From Bacillota bacterium (GTDB taxonomy: Bacteria > Bacillota > Clostridia > Lachnospirales > Lachnospiraceae), in contig JAEZLZ010000093.1 of assembly GCA_023415055.1 (NCBI GenBank), positions 1 to 11,629 on the forward strand: a stretch of DNA of 11,629 nt, in the 5' to 3' direction. A program made the position numbers and the translations under genes. This document shows, one piece after another, positions 5,631-11,629 of the stretch. The notes under the pieces were generated by a model. The model made no database searches and was not told where the DNA came from. It saw only the letters and a list, made by a program, of their open reading frames with translations. How positions within the stretch are numbered: position 1 is the first letter of the stretch; each line of letters starts with the position of its first letter.

Positions 5631-6401
5631 ATGATTAAAATAAACGAAGAAGACAACCTTAAGCTAAGCAAGCTATGTTCCTGCAAAAAAGATGATATTA
5701 TGCTGTTATGGTTTCTTGAGGGTAATCCTAGCTGTACTGCATGGGTAGATGATATCGAGCAACCAGAAGAAGCAATAATTATTGCAGCAGATTTCTGCTA
5801 CCTTTTAGGAGAGATAAAACATCCAGACGATATAAAACAGATACTGGAAACAAATGCCCGCTATAAAATTATTAATCCTTGTGGAGAACAATGGGTTACA
5901 TATTTGAATGAATATTTAGCGGAAAAATTAAATTTTTCCAAGAGATATTCATTAAAACATGAGCCTGATGTTTTTATTAAGAACCATTTGAAACAATTGG
6001 TCAATAATGTTATCCCTGAATATGAAATTAAATTAATCGATGAAGATATTTATAAGGAGGTTCTTAATATTGACTGGGCTGCTGATGGTTGTTGCTTTTA
6101 TAGGTCATATAGGGATTTCAAGGAAAAAGGGCTTGGATATGTTGTTTATAAAGATGGACAACTTATCTGCATAGCATCCTCGTATAATACATATAAAAGT
6201 ACTATCGGTGTAACTATAGGAACATTAGAGGAGTATAGAAGAAAAGGTATTGCAGCAGCATGTGCTGCTTCTTTAATCTTAGAATGTTTAAAGAGAAGTA
6301 TTTACCCTGCATGGGAAGCAGCAAATTTGGCTTCAGTAGCTTTAGCAGAAAAATTGGGCTATCATTTTGATAAGGAATATGATATTCAAATCCTTATGTA
6401 A
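5631..6401 (+). CDS. GNAT-family acetyltransferase (GNAT_acetyltran type)
   Basis: The 256-residue product has the length and layout of the two-part GNAT_acetyltran family. An N-terminal half (1-130) contains IIAADFCYLLGE and a CGEQW segment, and a C-terminal catalytic GNAT fold spans about 130-256. The acetyl-CoA binding loop is visible as EYRRKGIAAACA (201-212), preceded by a strand with TIGTLEEYR. The later AANLASVALAEKLGY (230-244) is the typical motif in which a residue after the Asn helix contacts CoA and the chain closes on a GY. It should transfer acetyl from acetyl-CoA to an unknown small molecule or protein in the cytoplasm. The ATG is supported by GAGGAG four bases upstream. Probably co-transcribed in part with the next GNAT gene, 265 bases downstream. 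Confidence 0.85.
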   Translation: MIKINEEDNLKLSKLCSCKKDDIMLLWFLEGNPSCTAWVDDIEQPEEAIIIAADFCYLLGEIKHPDDIKQILETNARYKIINPCGEQWVTYLNEYLAEKLNFSKRYSLKHEPDVFIKNHLKQLVNNVIPEYEIKLIDEDIYKEVLNIDWAADGCCFYRSYRDFKEKGLGYVVYKDGQLICIASSYNTYKSTIGVTIGTLEEYRRKGIAAACAASLILECLKRSIYPAWEAANLASVALAEKLGYHFDKEYDIQILM

Positions 6402-6666
6402 GTATTGAAACATAATACTTCATTTTATGATATTACTGGTTATCTGTAATAGTTTATGTTGAGTACCCTCTTGAGTACGTAAAAAATGGATGTGCTGGAA
6501 AGCCCCTTTCTATTTTTAAAACAGAACTGTTCGTTGTTTTTGACAATTACAAACTATATCTTATTTATAATCGGAGGTGTGAAATGATTATATAAAGTTA
6601 TTTAGGACAAACAGAAGAAGTTAAATAACTTCTTCAAATTAAAACAGCATTAAAAGGAGTTCATTC
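6402..6666. other. Gap between the two acetyltransferase genes, with a possible decayed repeat head and a hairpin
   Basis: Around 6461-6515 the sequence GAGTACCCTCTTGAGTAC, then ATGGATGTGCTGGAAAGCCCC and CTTTCT resembles, weakly, the head of repeats B to D (GTGCAC..GTGCAC, GTGGATGGAACCCC, TTTCT). At 6614-6635 GAAGAAGTT and AACTTCTTC form a perfect 9-bp stem around AAAT, without a T-run, upstream of the second gene's ribosome binding site (AAAGGAG, 6653-6659). Consensus hexamers TTGACA (6540-6545) and TATAAT (6566-6571) occur with an overlong 20-base spacer. Confidence 0.45.
6540..6571 (+). promoter_or_regulatory. Possible promoter with a 20-base spacer
   Basis: Both hexamers are perfect matches to consensus (TTGACA and TATAAT), but the 20-base spacing would be poorly used unless an activator twists the DNA, as MerR-type regulators do with long-spacer promoters. 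I see no clear dyad in the spacer, so MerR control is only a possibility. Confidence 0.35.
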
Positions 6667-7557
6667 ATGAATATTAAAATTAGGAACTTTATTGACCAAG
6701 CTGGATATTGCGATGATTTCCAAAAAGTTTGCGCTTTCTTAATACGCATTAATCAAAACGAGGTTGTTGCGCCTAATTGGTTATGGGCAAGATGGGTTTG
6801 GCAGTACGATTCACATGAAAATACAACACAGTCACAATTTGGTATAGCTGAATCGAATGGAAAAGTTGTTGGAATTACATTATATGACCACGGTCTTGGC
6901 GAGGCATTCTTTTGCGTTGACAAGGATTACCAATACATCAAGCCACAACTCATTGACTTTGCAATAAATAACTTACATTTGAATGGAGACATAAGGTTAG
7001 CCTTACCAAATGGAGACTTAGTTTATCAGCATTCAGCTGCTCAAAAAGGCTTTATTGCTACCAATGAAATTCTTTCGATGTTACGAATCGATATTAATGA
7101 TAACACCTACACTCTTCCGTATGGGTACAAAATTATGAGTTTTGCTGATAAAGGTTTCGACGCTGATAAATTTTTTGATGCGATTTGGAAGGGATTCGAT
7201 AATAAACGTGAACGCACTGAAGCCGAAATGGAAAGTGTTAAAAATAGAGAAGGGTTTGATAAACCATATTTTGACCCAGATTTGCGCATATTAGTAGTTG
7301 CTCCTAACGGTGACTACGCTGCTCATTGTGGCATGTGGTATATTCCTGGCAGTGAGTATGCTTATGTGGAACCAGTTTTCACTTTACCAGAATATCGTCA
7401 GCTTGGCTTAGGTAAAGCTGCTGTTCTGGAAGGGGTAAGCAGGTGCGGTAAACTTGGCGCAAAACATGCATATGTTCTTTCATCACAACAATTCTATTAT
7501 AGTATTGGATTTTATCCTTACCAAAATGATACCTGGTGGATACATAAGAAGTCTTAA
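6667..7557 (+). CDS. Tandem-domain GNAT-family acetyltransferase
   Basis: The 296-residue protein looks like two GNAT folds in one chain. The N-terminal half (about 1-145) is degenerate: it has a FGIAESNGKVVGIT strand (58-71) but no clear acetyl-CoA loop. The C-terminal half (about 150-296) has ILVVAPNGDYAAHCGMW (208-224), then VEPVFTLPEYRQLGLGKAA (234-252), where RQLGLGKA is the Q/RxxGxG/A pyrophosphate-binding loop, and ends with YYSIGFYPY (277-285), the usual helix and turn near the CoA exit. It should acetylate an unidentified substrate, perhaps an amine-containing small molecule or antibiotic. The ATG follows AAAGGAG with good spacing. Repeat C begins about 11 bases after its stop. Confidence 0.85.
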   Translation: MNIKIRNFIDQAGYCDDFQKVCAFLIRINQNEVVAPNWLWARWVWQYDSHENTTQSQFGIAESNGKVVGITLYDHGLGEAFFCVDKDYQYIKPQLIDFAINNLHLNGDIRLALPNGDLVYQHSAAQKGFIATNEILSMLRIDINDNTYTLPYGYKIMSFADKGFDADKFFDAIWKGFDNKRERTEAEMESVKNREGFDKPYFDPDLRILVVAPNGDYAAHCGMWYIPGSEYAYVEPVFTLPEYRQLGLGKAAVLEGVSRCGKLGAKHAYVLSSQQFYYSIGFYPYQNDTWWIHKKS

Positions 7558-7658
7558 TTCAGAGAATAAAAATATGTGCACTATTATGTGCACATAAATC
7601 AGAAGTGGATGGAACCCCTTTCTTTTCCGTATTTGTAGGATAGGATTATGGTTCGAAT

Positions 7659-7708
7659 GTCTCCGCTCCGGTCCGCGCAAAACCGAGGTCCACTGGACCT
7701 CGTGCGCC
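7659..7708. repeat. 50-bp GC-rich palindromic element (copy in repeat C)
   Basis: Same layout as at 3367 and 4644, with GTCTC at the left and again at 7709-7713. It is exactly five bases shorter, corresponding to one fewer CTCCG-type unit at the left end, and its bulge reads CAAAACC. The GAGGTCCA-C-TGGACCTC core is unchanged. Confidence 0.75.
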
Positions 7709-7716
7709 GTCTCGCA

Positions 7717-7775
7717 CTGTCATAACGTAAAAAGGATATCCTTGATCACAGGATATCCTTTTTACGTTATGACAG
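7717..7775. terminator. Perfect 26-bp hairpin, bidirectional terminator between converging genes
   Basis: The left arm starts at 7717 (CTGTCATAACGT, five As, GGATATCCT) and pairs without mismatch with the right arm ending at 7775. The loop is TGATCAC. A-runs on the left and T-runs on the right make it usable from both strands. The acetyltransferase genes (plus) and the nucleotidase gene (minus) converge here, so it can terminate both. It is homologous to the hairpin at 3290-3335. Confidence 0.8.
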
Positions 7776-7853
7776 TCCAATCCTGGACTCAAAGTTCGAA
7801 AGTAAGCTTAATAGGTAAAGCATCGCTACTATTTGATTGCCTATCATATTTTT

Positions 7854-9923
7854 TTATTCTGGTAATACAAGAATTTGACCTACATAGATTAAATCCGGAT
7901 TCTTAATCTTCGGATTTAGCTTCAATATTTCTGATATGGAGCAGTTAAACTTCTTCGCTAGTCGGTATAAGCAATCACCTTTCACTACAAGATATTCAAT
8001 TGCTTCATCTTTTACTTCTTCTTTTACTACATCTTTGACCTCTTCTGCTTTTTCTTTGTCAGTATCCACCTCTACTGAAGCTTCTTCCACTCTCTTTGCC
8101 TCTGCTGCTGTAATAAGACCCTGTTCCGCTAATTCCTTCATATTCACGGCTTTGATATTGGAAGTTCTTCCATCCGTTGAGGAGGGGATACTGATTTTTC
8201 CTTTCAGAATCATGTCATATACCTTCTCTGTTCCTACATAATCAAAATCATACCCTATAATTTCCCAGTTGTTATCACACTCAGGCATTAATTTGCCTGT
8301 GCTTGCAACATATTCAGAGATCATGTCACGGACTGCAGGTACAACTGCTGTCGCTGCAGAATTATACACCACATCCTCCGGATTCTTGCTGATGAATCCG
8401 GAAGCAGACAATCCACCATACCTATAATTATTCAACGCCAGAACAAGCTTTTCATCATCCTTTAGAGGTGCACCTTTGTACATAAGATTAACGATTCGTT
8501 TTCCAACCGGCTTGGAGATATCAATCTGGTATTTTACACCAGCAAACATATCATAATTATATAGGCGGATGTTTTCATTAAAGCTGATTGTTACGTCGCC
8601 GTCCTTGTATTGGTTAAAGAATTTTCCGGCCTGTTCCTCCATTATTGCTTTAAGCTGTTTACCGGTAATTTTAACTGCGATCAAGGTGTTATCATATTTA
8701 TATACCTTAACTCCATCCTTCTTCTTATAATCACCTTTTTCTAGGTTGGAATTTACATCAAATAAAGCTGCTAAGGATACATCTGCTTTTGTAACCTCTA
8801 ATTGTACCTTGTTAATCAGATCGATTAACGGTCCATCTGCGATAACAGCTTTTGGGATTCCAGGTAGGAAAAATGGTTCATCATAGAAGTTTTCGCCCAC
8901 TTTACCAACAACGGTATTGGCTGTCTTTACACTTGCATTATGTACTTCTTCCAGTGCTTTAACCAGTTCAGTATCCTCTGTGTAAGCAGTTGTTGAAAGA
9001 TTGTCGATTTTTCGGTCAACAACATTCCAGTCCGTACCGGTCTTCTCTAGATTTAAAGTTATCTTTCCGACATTTTTTCCATTGGATCCGGTACTCAGTA
9101 ATACCGTGCCAGAAGCTTTTGAATATTCATCGGTGAATTCGCCGTTAACGAGATATTTCTCTAATACGGAATGAGAATGTCCAATTAAGAAGGCATCTAT
9201 CTTGTCTCCATACTTCTTGGCAACTTCATACATACCTTCAGTATCATATTCGCCATCTTCTCCGTAATGATACAAACCGATGATAATATCTGCCTTACCT
9301 TCTAATTCCTTAAGTAACTTATCTGTTTCATCCATAGGAGTTGTAAAGGTCATATTGTCATAGTGGCTGGTATCCGATTCCCATCTCGAAACGTGGGGGG
9401 CTGTAACACCGAGTAAGGCTACCTTCACCCCCTTAACCTCTTTGATGATATAGGGTTTAACAAACCTGGTACCATCTGTTTTGTAAATATTTGCTCCAAG
9501 AACTGCAGCCTTTGAATTTTCTATTATTTTAGTCAGACTAGAAAATTCATAGTTAAACTCATGATTTCCCAAAACAAAAGCATCATACTTCATGATGTTC
9601 ATGGCATTGACTACCGGATGTATTTTATCATTTCTAAAATCTGATACAAAGTTTCCTTGCGTTGCATCTCCGCAGTCTACCAGTAATAGATCCTTATCCT
9701 TTGTTCGTTCCTCTTGCACAATGGACGCAACCTTAGTTAATCCAAAGGTTGCCGCTGTGTCCGTTGCATAATCGTGTGCTCTGAGAAAGCCATGCAGATC
9801 GCTTGTCCCAAGCAGGTTGATTTCAACACTTTCTGCTGCTTCTGCGTTCAAAGGCACCCATAATCCAAAGATCAAAGTGAATACCAGTAGTACGCTAAAA
9901 AACCTTTTCATAATTCTGTGCAT
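7854..9923 (-). CDS. Secreted 5'-nucleotidase / 2',3'-cyclic phosphodiesterase family protein with C-terminal LysM
   Basis: The 689-residue protein begins with a Sec signal peptide (MKRFFSVLLVFTLIFGLWV; likely cleavage after about residue 29, in NAEAA). The metallophosphatase domain follows, with the two-metal ligands visible: SDLHG (Asp42, His44), GDATQG (Asp86), GNHEF (Asn120, His121), His219 in YHYGED, and GHSHS (His249, His251). The 5'-nucleotidase C-terminal substrate domain covers about 335-550, with NNYRYGG near 498-504. An acidic, Lys/Glu-rich linker (about 610-642) leads to one LysM domain (about 643-688) that should bind peptidoglycan or chitin-like glycans and hold the enzyme at the wall. 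It would release phosphate from extracellular nucleotides for nucleoside uptake. AGGAGG lies seven bases before ATG at 9923. It is the only intact minus-strand gene and has no visible relation to the recombinases. Confidence 0.92.
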   Translation of the reverse strand: MHRIMKRFFSVLLVFTLIFGLWVPLNAEAAESVEINLLGTSDLHGFLRAHDYATDTAATFGLTKVASIVQEERTKDKDLLLVDCGDATQGNFVSDFRNDKIHPVVNAMNIMKYDAFVLGNHEFNYEFSSLTKIIENSKAAVLGANIYKTDGTRFVKPYIIKEVKGVKVALLGVTAPHVSRWESDTSHYDNMTFTTPMDETDKLLKELEGKADIIIGLYHYGEDGEYDTEGMYEVAKKYGDKIDAFLIGHSHSVLEKYLVNGEFTDEYSKASGTVLLSTGSNGKNVGKITLNLEKTGTDWNVVDRKIDNLSTTAYTEDTELVKALEEVHNASVKTANTVVGKVGENFYDEPFFLPGIPKAVIADGPLIDLINKVQLEVTKADVSLAALFDVNSNLEKGDYKKKDGVKVYKYDNTLIAVKITGKQLKAIMEEQAGKFFNQYKDGDVTISFNENIRLYNYDMFAGVKYQIDISKPVGKRIVNLMYKGAPLKDDEKLVLALNNYRYGGLSASGFISKNPEDVVYNSAATAVVPAVRDMISEYVASTGKLMPECDNNWEIIGYDFDYVGTEKVYDMILKGKISIPSSTDGRTSNIKAVNMKELAEQGLITAAEAKRVEEASVEVDTDKEKAEEVKDVVKEEVKDEAIEYLVVKGDCLYRLAKKFNCSISEILKLNPKIKNPDLIYVGQILVLPE

Positions 9924-10285
9924 TCATAAACCTCCTCATGATTTATTTTTAGCCATGAAAAACCCTAATACTAATTACCTCAGGCATGGCCTACCTTTCT
10001 TTAAACATTGACAAATATCGAAGTATTCTTTTCATCATCAATTCTTATTAGTTTTCTATATGACGATAAATATCAGGTGAAGCATGAGCTACCTACTCAC
10101 GAGTGAAGTCACTAGAATACTTGCAATATGTTATAATCGAAGCATCCATTTCACAGTGTTGTCCTTTCTTTATATAACAGTATAATCTATGATTTCTAAT
10201 ATATGTCTAGTAAGGTGCAATTAACTTCAATAAAGATCGTAACTTTCGTTGAGTTACTTTATTTAATCATCTCTATCATTAACTA

Positions 10286-10294
10286 ATTATACCA
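10286..10294 (-). promoter_or_regulatory. Extended -10 promoter candidate for the nucleotidase gene
   Basis: On the minus strand TGG precedes a perfect TATAAT (10291-10286), giving an extended -10 box. No good -35 box is present at the usual distance. Transcription would start near 10279. Confidence 0.5.
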
Positions 10295-10452
10295 TAATTT
10301 ACCTAATATTAGTAATAGCAAATTGTAATGATATTATAAATTCTATTAGTCCAGATAATCTGTACTATTATTCGAAGTCATAATTATGGTGTTATACTTT
10401 GTATTAAAGCATATGCGGTTTGAAAATTCAGTTTCCATTTTTTTGTATTATG

Positions 10453-10461
10453 TGGTAATAT
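10453..10461 (+). promoter_or_regulatory. Extended -10 promoter candidate for the third acetyltransferase gene
   Basis: TGG then TAATAT forms an extended -10 element, with TTTCCA as a weak -35 box 18 bases upstream. Transcription from about 10468 would exclude the ATG at 10463 and supports the start at 10505. Confidence 0.4.
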
Positions 10462-10504
10462 TATGCTAAATGTCAAACCACCATTTATAGGAGGAAGTAA
10501 ACAA

Positions 10505-11026
10505 ATGAGAATTGAAACAGAAAGATTAATCATTAGAAATTTTGAATTGAAGGATAGAGATGATTTAGGAGAATATATGCTCCAAAGGGTCAATAAAGTA
10601 TTTGAAAGATATCCTGATTTTAATGAAGATAAAATTGATGATGAAATCAAGTATCGTAGTGGAAGTGAAGAATTTCTTGCTATTGAGTTAAAAGAAGAAC
10701 ATAAGGTGATAGGTAATATATACTTGGGAATCAGAGATTTTAATTCCAGAGAATTAGGTTATGTATTAAATGAAAATTATCACTTAAAAGGATATGGGAG
10801 CGAAGCTGCTAAAGCAGTAGTTCAGTGGGCTTTTTCACAAGGAATTCATAGAGTATTTGCTGAGTGTACACCACTTAATACACCCTCTTGGAAAACAATG
10901 GAGAAAATCGGGTTAAAGAGAGAGGCAGAACTTAGGCAGAATGTATCATTCCATAATGATGAAGCAGGTAATCCAATATATTGGGATACCTATATTTATG
11001 GGTTGTTAAGTACAGACAATATATAG
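10505..11026 (+). CDS. RimJ/RimL-like GNAT acetyltransferase
   Basis: The 173-residue product opens with MRIETERLIIRNFELKDRDD, the typical start of the RimJ/RimL (Acetyltransf_3) branch. It continues with KVIGNIYLGI (67-76), GYVLNENYHLKGYGSEAAKA (85-104) containing the acetyl-CoA loop LKGYGSEA, and CTPLNTPSWKTMEKIGLKREAELR (121-144), the Asn/Ser helix and closing GL motif. Relatives acetylate ribosomal protein N-termini, other proteins or small amines; this substrate is unknown. I chose ATG at 10505 rather than the in-frame ATG at 10463 because TAGGAGGA stands 8 bases before it, the family N-terminus begins exactly there, and the extra 14 codons include the ribosome binding site. Repeat D begins about 80 bases after the stop. 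Confidence 0.9.
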   Translation: MRIETERLIIRNFELKDRDDLGEYMLQRVNKVFERYPDFNEDKIDDEIKYRSGSEEFLAIELKEEHKVIGNIYLGIRDFNSRELGYVLNENYHLKGYGSEAAKAVVQWAFSQGIHRVFAECTPLNTPSWKTMEKIGLKREAELRQNVSFHNDEAGNPIYWDTYIYGLLSTDNI

Positions 11027-11107
11027 CCAAGAAGTAGTATTGTAGTTCCGATAAAATTACAATTCATCTTACTGGTAATAAAAAATAAATATGTAATTTA
11101 TTACATA

Positions 11108-11233
11108 TAAAATATGTGCACTATTATGTGTACATAAATCAGAAGTGGATAGAACCCCTTTCATTTCAGTATTTGTACGATAGGATTATGGTTCGAATGT
11201 CTCCTCCGCTCCGGTCCATGCGTAGCATGGGCC
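11108..11233 (+). repeat. Repeat D: shortened structured repeat at the 3' end of the third acetyltransferase gene
   Basis: The head (ATATGTGCAC, TATTAT, GTGTACAT), the middle (CAGAAGTGGATAGAACCCC, CAGTATTTGTACGATAGG) and GGTTCGAATGTCTC match B and C closely. The GC-rich palindrome is replaced by a different hairpin: GGTCCATGC (11213-11221), GTA, GCATGGGCC (11225-11233), nine pairs including one G-T. The GTCTCGCGCT end and the terminator hairpin are missing. Confidence 0.82.
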
Positions 11234-11629
11234 TTCGTTGGTTTCCCCAGATTATCATCTGGGATTATTCTTAGGTATAACCAAGTACAATGTCATTTAG
11301 ACTTCGCAAGATATAGCCTTTTATTATTGGAGTGCCATTCAGAATACTCAAATGAATATATTAATTTGCATTAATCAAAAATAAGGTATTCACAATTTTA
11401 GAAAATGCGGGAGATTCATTTCGAAAAGAAGCGTATCCATATTATTGGAAAACTGTATTTAATTAAGTAAGTATGGTATTATGATTTAAGAGTTTACTTA
11501 AAAATCTTGCTAATGTTTGTCAAGAAGAATTTTGAGAAATTTCAGGTTAAAAAAGGGTAACTTTAATAAACCTACATATTGTAGATTTTTCATAAATGTA
11601 TAATAATAAGCTCAGATTTACTTATAGAG
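11234..11629. other. Right-hand non-coding stretch, apparently the upstream part of a further module
   Basis: No gene is visible in these 396 bases. A 7-bp hairpin, CCCAGAT-TATC-ATCTGGG (11246-11263), may be a weak terminator for the acetyltransferase. At 11433-11450 GTATCCAT and TATTGGAA recur as in the region before 5631, and at 11473-11483 ATGGTATTATG recurs as before 4228, with an extended -10 at 11474-11482. These suggest that another plus-strand cargo gene begins beyond the window. I could not find a clear recombinase fragment here. Confidence 0.5.
11474..11482 (+). promoter_or_regulatory. Candidate extended -10 promoter of a gene beyond the window
   Basis: TGG followed by TATTAT is identical to the element at 4098-4106, with matching neighbours on both sides (ATGGTATTATG). 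No -35 box is clear. Confidence 0.35.

Larger units (their letters stand above)
7568..7800 (+). repeat. Repeat C: structured repeat at the 3' end of the acetyltransferase pair
   Basis: It begins with a perfect 9-bp hairpin TATGTGCAC-TATTAT-GTGCACATA (7573-7596), followed by the conserved middle shared with B and D. GGTTCGAAT then leads into a 50-bp version of the GC-rich palindrome (7659-7708), GTCTCGCACT, the long terminator hairpin (7717-7775), a small GTCCA-ATCC-TGGAC hairpin and a final GTTCGAA. On its right it meets the 3' end of the nucleotidase gene rather than a recombinase. Confidence 0.88.
9924..10504. other. Divergent intergenic region, 581 bp
   Basis: It separates the nucleotidase (leftward) from the third acetyltransferase (rightward) and contains a promoter candidate for each. 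The leftward transcript would have a leader of about 350 bases. In it a 12-codon frame (MPEVISIRVFHG, starting near 9989, minus) follows a modest ribosome binding site, but this could be chance. I see no riboswitch that I recognise, no tRNA and no larger gene. Confidence 0.5.

Noticed and set aside
6584..6595. Three-codon leader peptide (ATG ATT ATA TAA) as a genuine gene
   Set aside because: It has a good GGAGG, but such minimal frames arise easily by chance, and the only promoter candidate would start transcription within that binding site. Mentioned only as a finding of low interest.
7483..7680. Minus-strand frame through the start of repeat C
   Set aside because: It crosses the end of the acetyltransferase gene and the structured repeat, with no start signal or recognisable product.
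9954..9989. 12-codon frame in the nucleotidase leader as a gene
   Set aside because: The ribosome binding site is moderate and the frame too short to distinguish from chance; no conserved pattern such as a run of one amino acid that would suggest attenuation.
10463..10504. Upstream ATG at 10463 as start of the third acetyltransferase
   Set aside because: The 14 extra codons contain the ribosome binding site of the ATG at 10505, lie at or before the likely transcription start, and do not match the family N-terminus.
3176..11233. Integron attC sites and a cassette array
   Set aside because: The hairpins with one-sided bulges and single-gene modules recall attC sites, but there are no attC core (GTT) sites in the expected places, no intI-type integrase, and the repeats contain a tRNA-like end instead. 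I keep the analogy only as an architectural one.
3176..11233. CRISPR array
   Set aside because: The repeats are over 120 bp, kilobases apart, and separated by genes; there are no short regular spacers or cas genes.

Overview
The window reads as an accessory region of a low-G+C Gram-positive anaerobe, probably a clostridium of the Lachnospiraceae type. That placement is an inference from AT-rich genes, strong AGGAGG-type ribosome binding sites, TTG starts, a BspA-like leucine-rich-repeat protein, a LysM-tailed 5'-nucleotidase and clostridial-style tyrosine recombinases. No housekeeping operon is present to confirm it.

Layout from left to right. The first ~221 bases are the end of an IS66-family insertion sequence, with the start of its tnpA on the minus strand. 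Next comes a wrecked tyrosine recombinase (233-879, minus) and a long non-coding stretch (880-1700) holding a possible 46-codon ORF, a large inverted repeat, two TGTA palindromes and a good promoter for a BspA-like protein (1701-3134, plus). This gene ends at repeat A, which is followed by a second wrecked recombinase (3493-3963, minus). A second TGTA-palindrome region precedes a small membrane-anchored protein (4228-4533, plus), then repeat B and a third wrecked recombinase (4737-5432, minus). Two GNAT acetyltransferases (5631-6401 and 6667-7557, plus) end at repeat C. A secreted 5'-nucleotidase (7854-9923, minus) converges on repeat C from the right. A third GNAT acetyltransferase (10505-11026, plus) ends at repeat D. 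The last 400 bases hold no gene but carry promoter-like sequence resembling that upstream of other cargo genes.

The organising principle is a module repeated about four times: promoter with palindromes, plus-strand cargo gene, a 125-260 bp structured repeat starting 20-80 bp after the cargo stop, and twice a decayed minus-strand recombinase just beyond the repeat. The repeat contains a sequence resembling the 3' end of a tRNA (T-loop, acceptor strand and discriminator T, best fit tRNA-Gly), followed in copies A and C by a terminator-like hairpin. In copies A, B and C a 50-55 bp GC-rich palindromic element interrupts this tRNA-like sequence. I read the region as successive integrations at a tRNA-like attachment site, leaving a tandem series of cargo genes, att-like scars and inactivated integrases. 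All three integrases lack essential parts, so any present mobility would need a recombinase supplied from elsewhere.

The cargo is mixed: surface adhesion or interaction (LRR protein), a membrane-anchored unknown, three unrelated acetyltransferases (possible resistance or modification functions) and extracellular nucleotide salvage. No shared pathway is evident. What unites the genes is the architecture around them.
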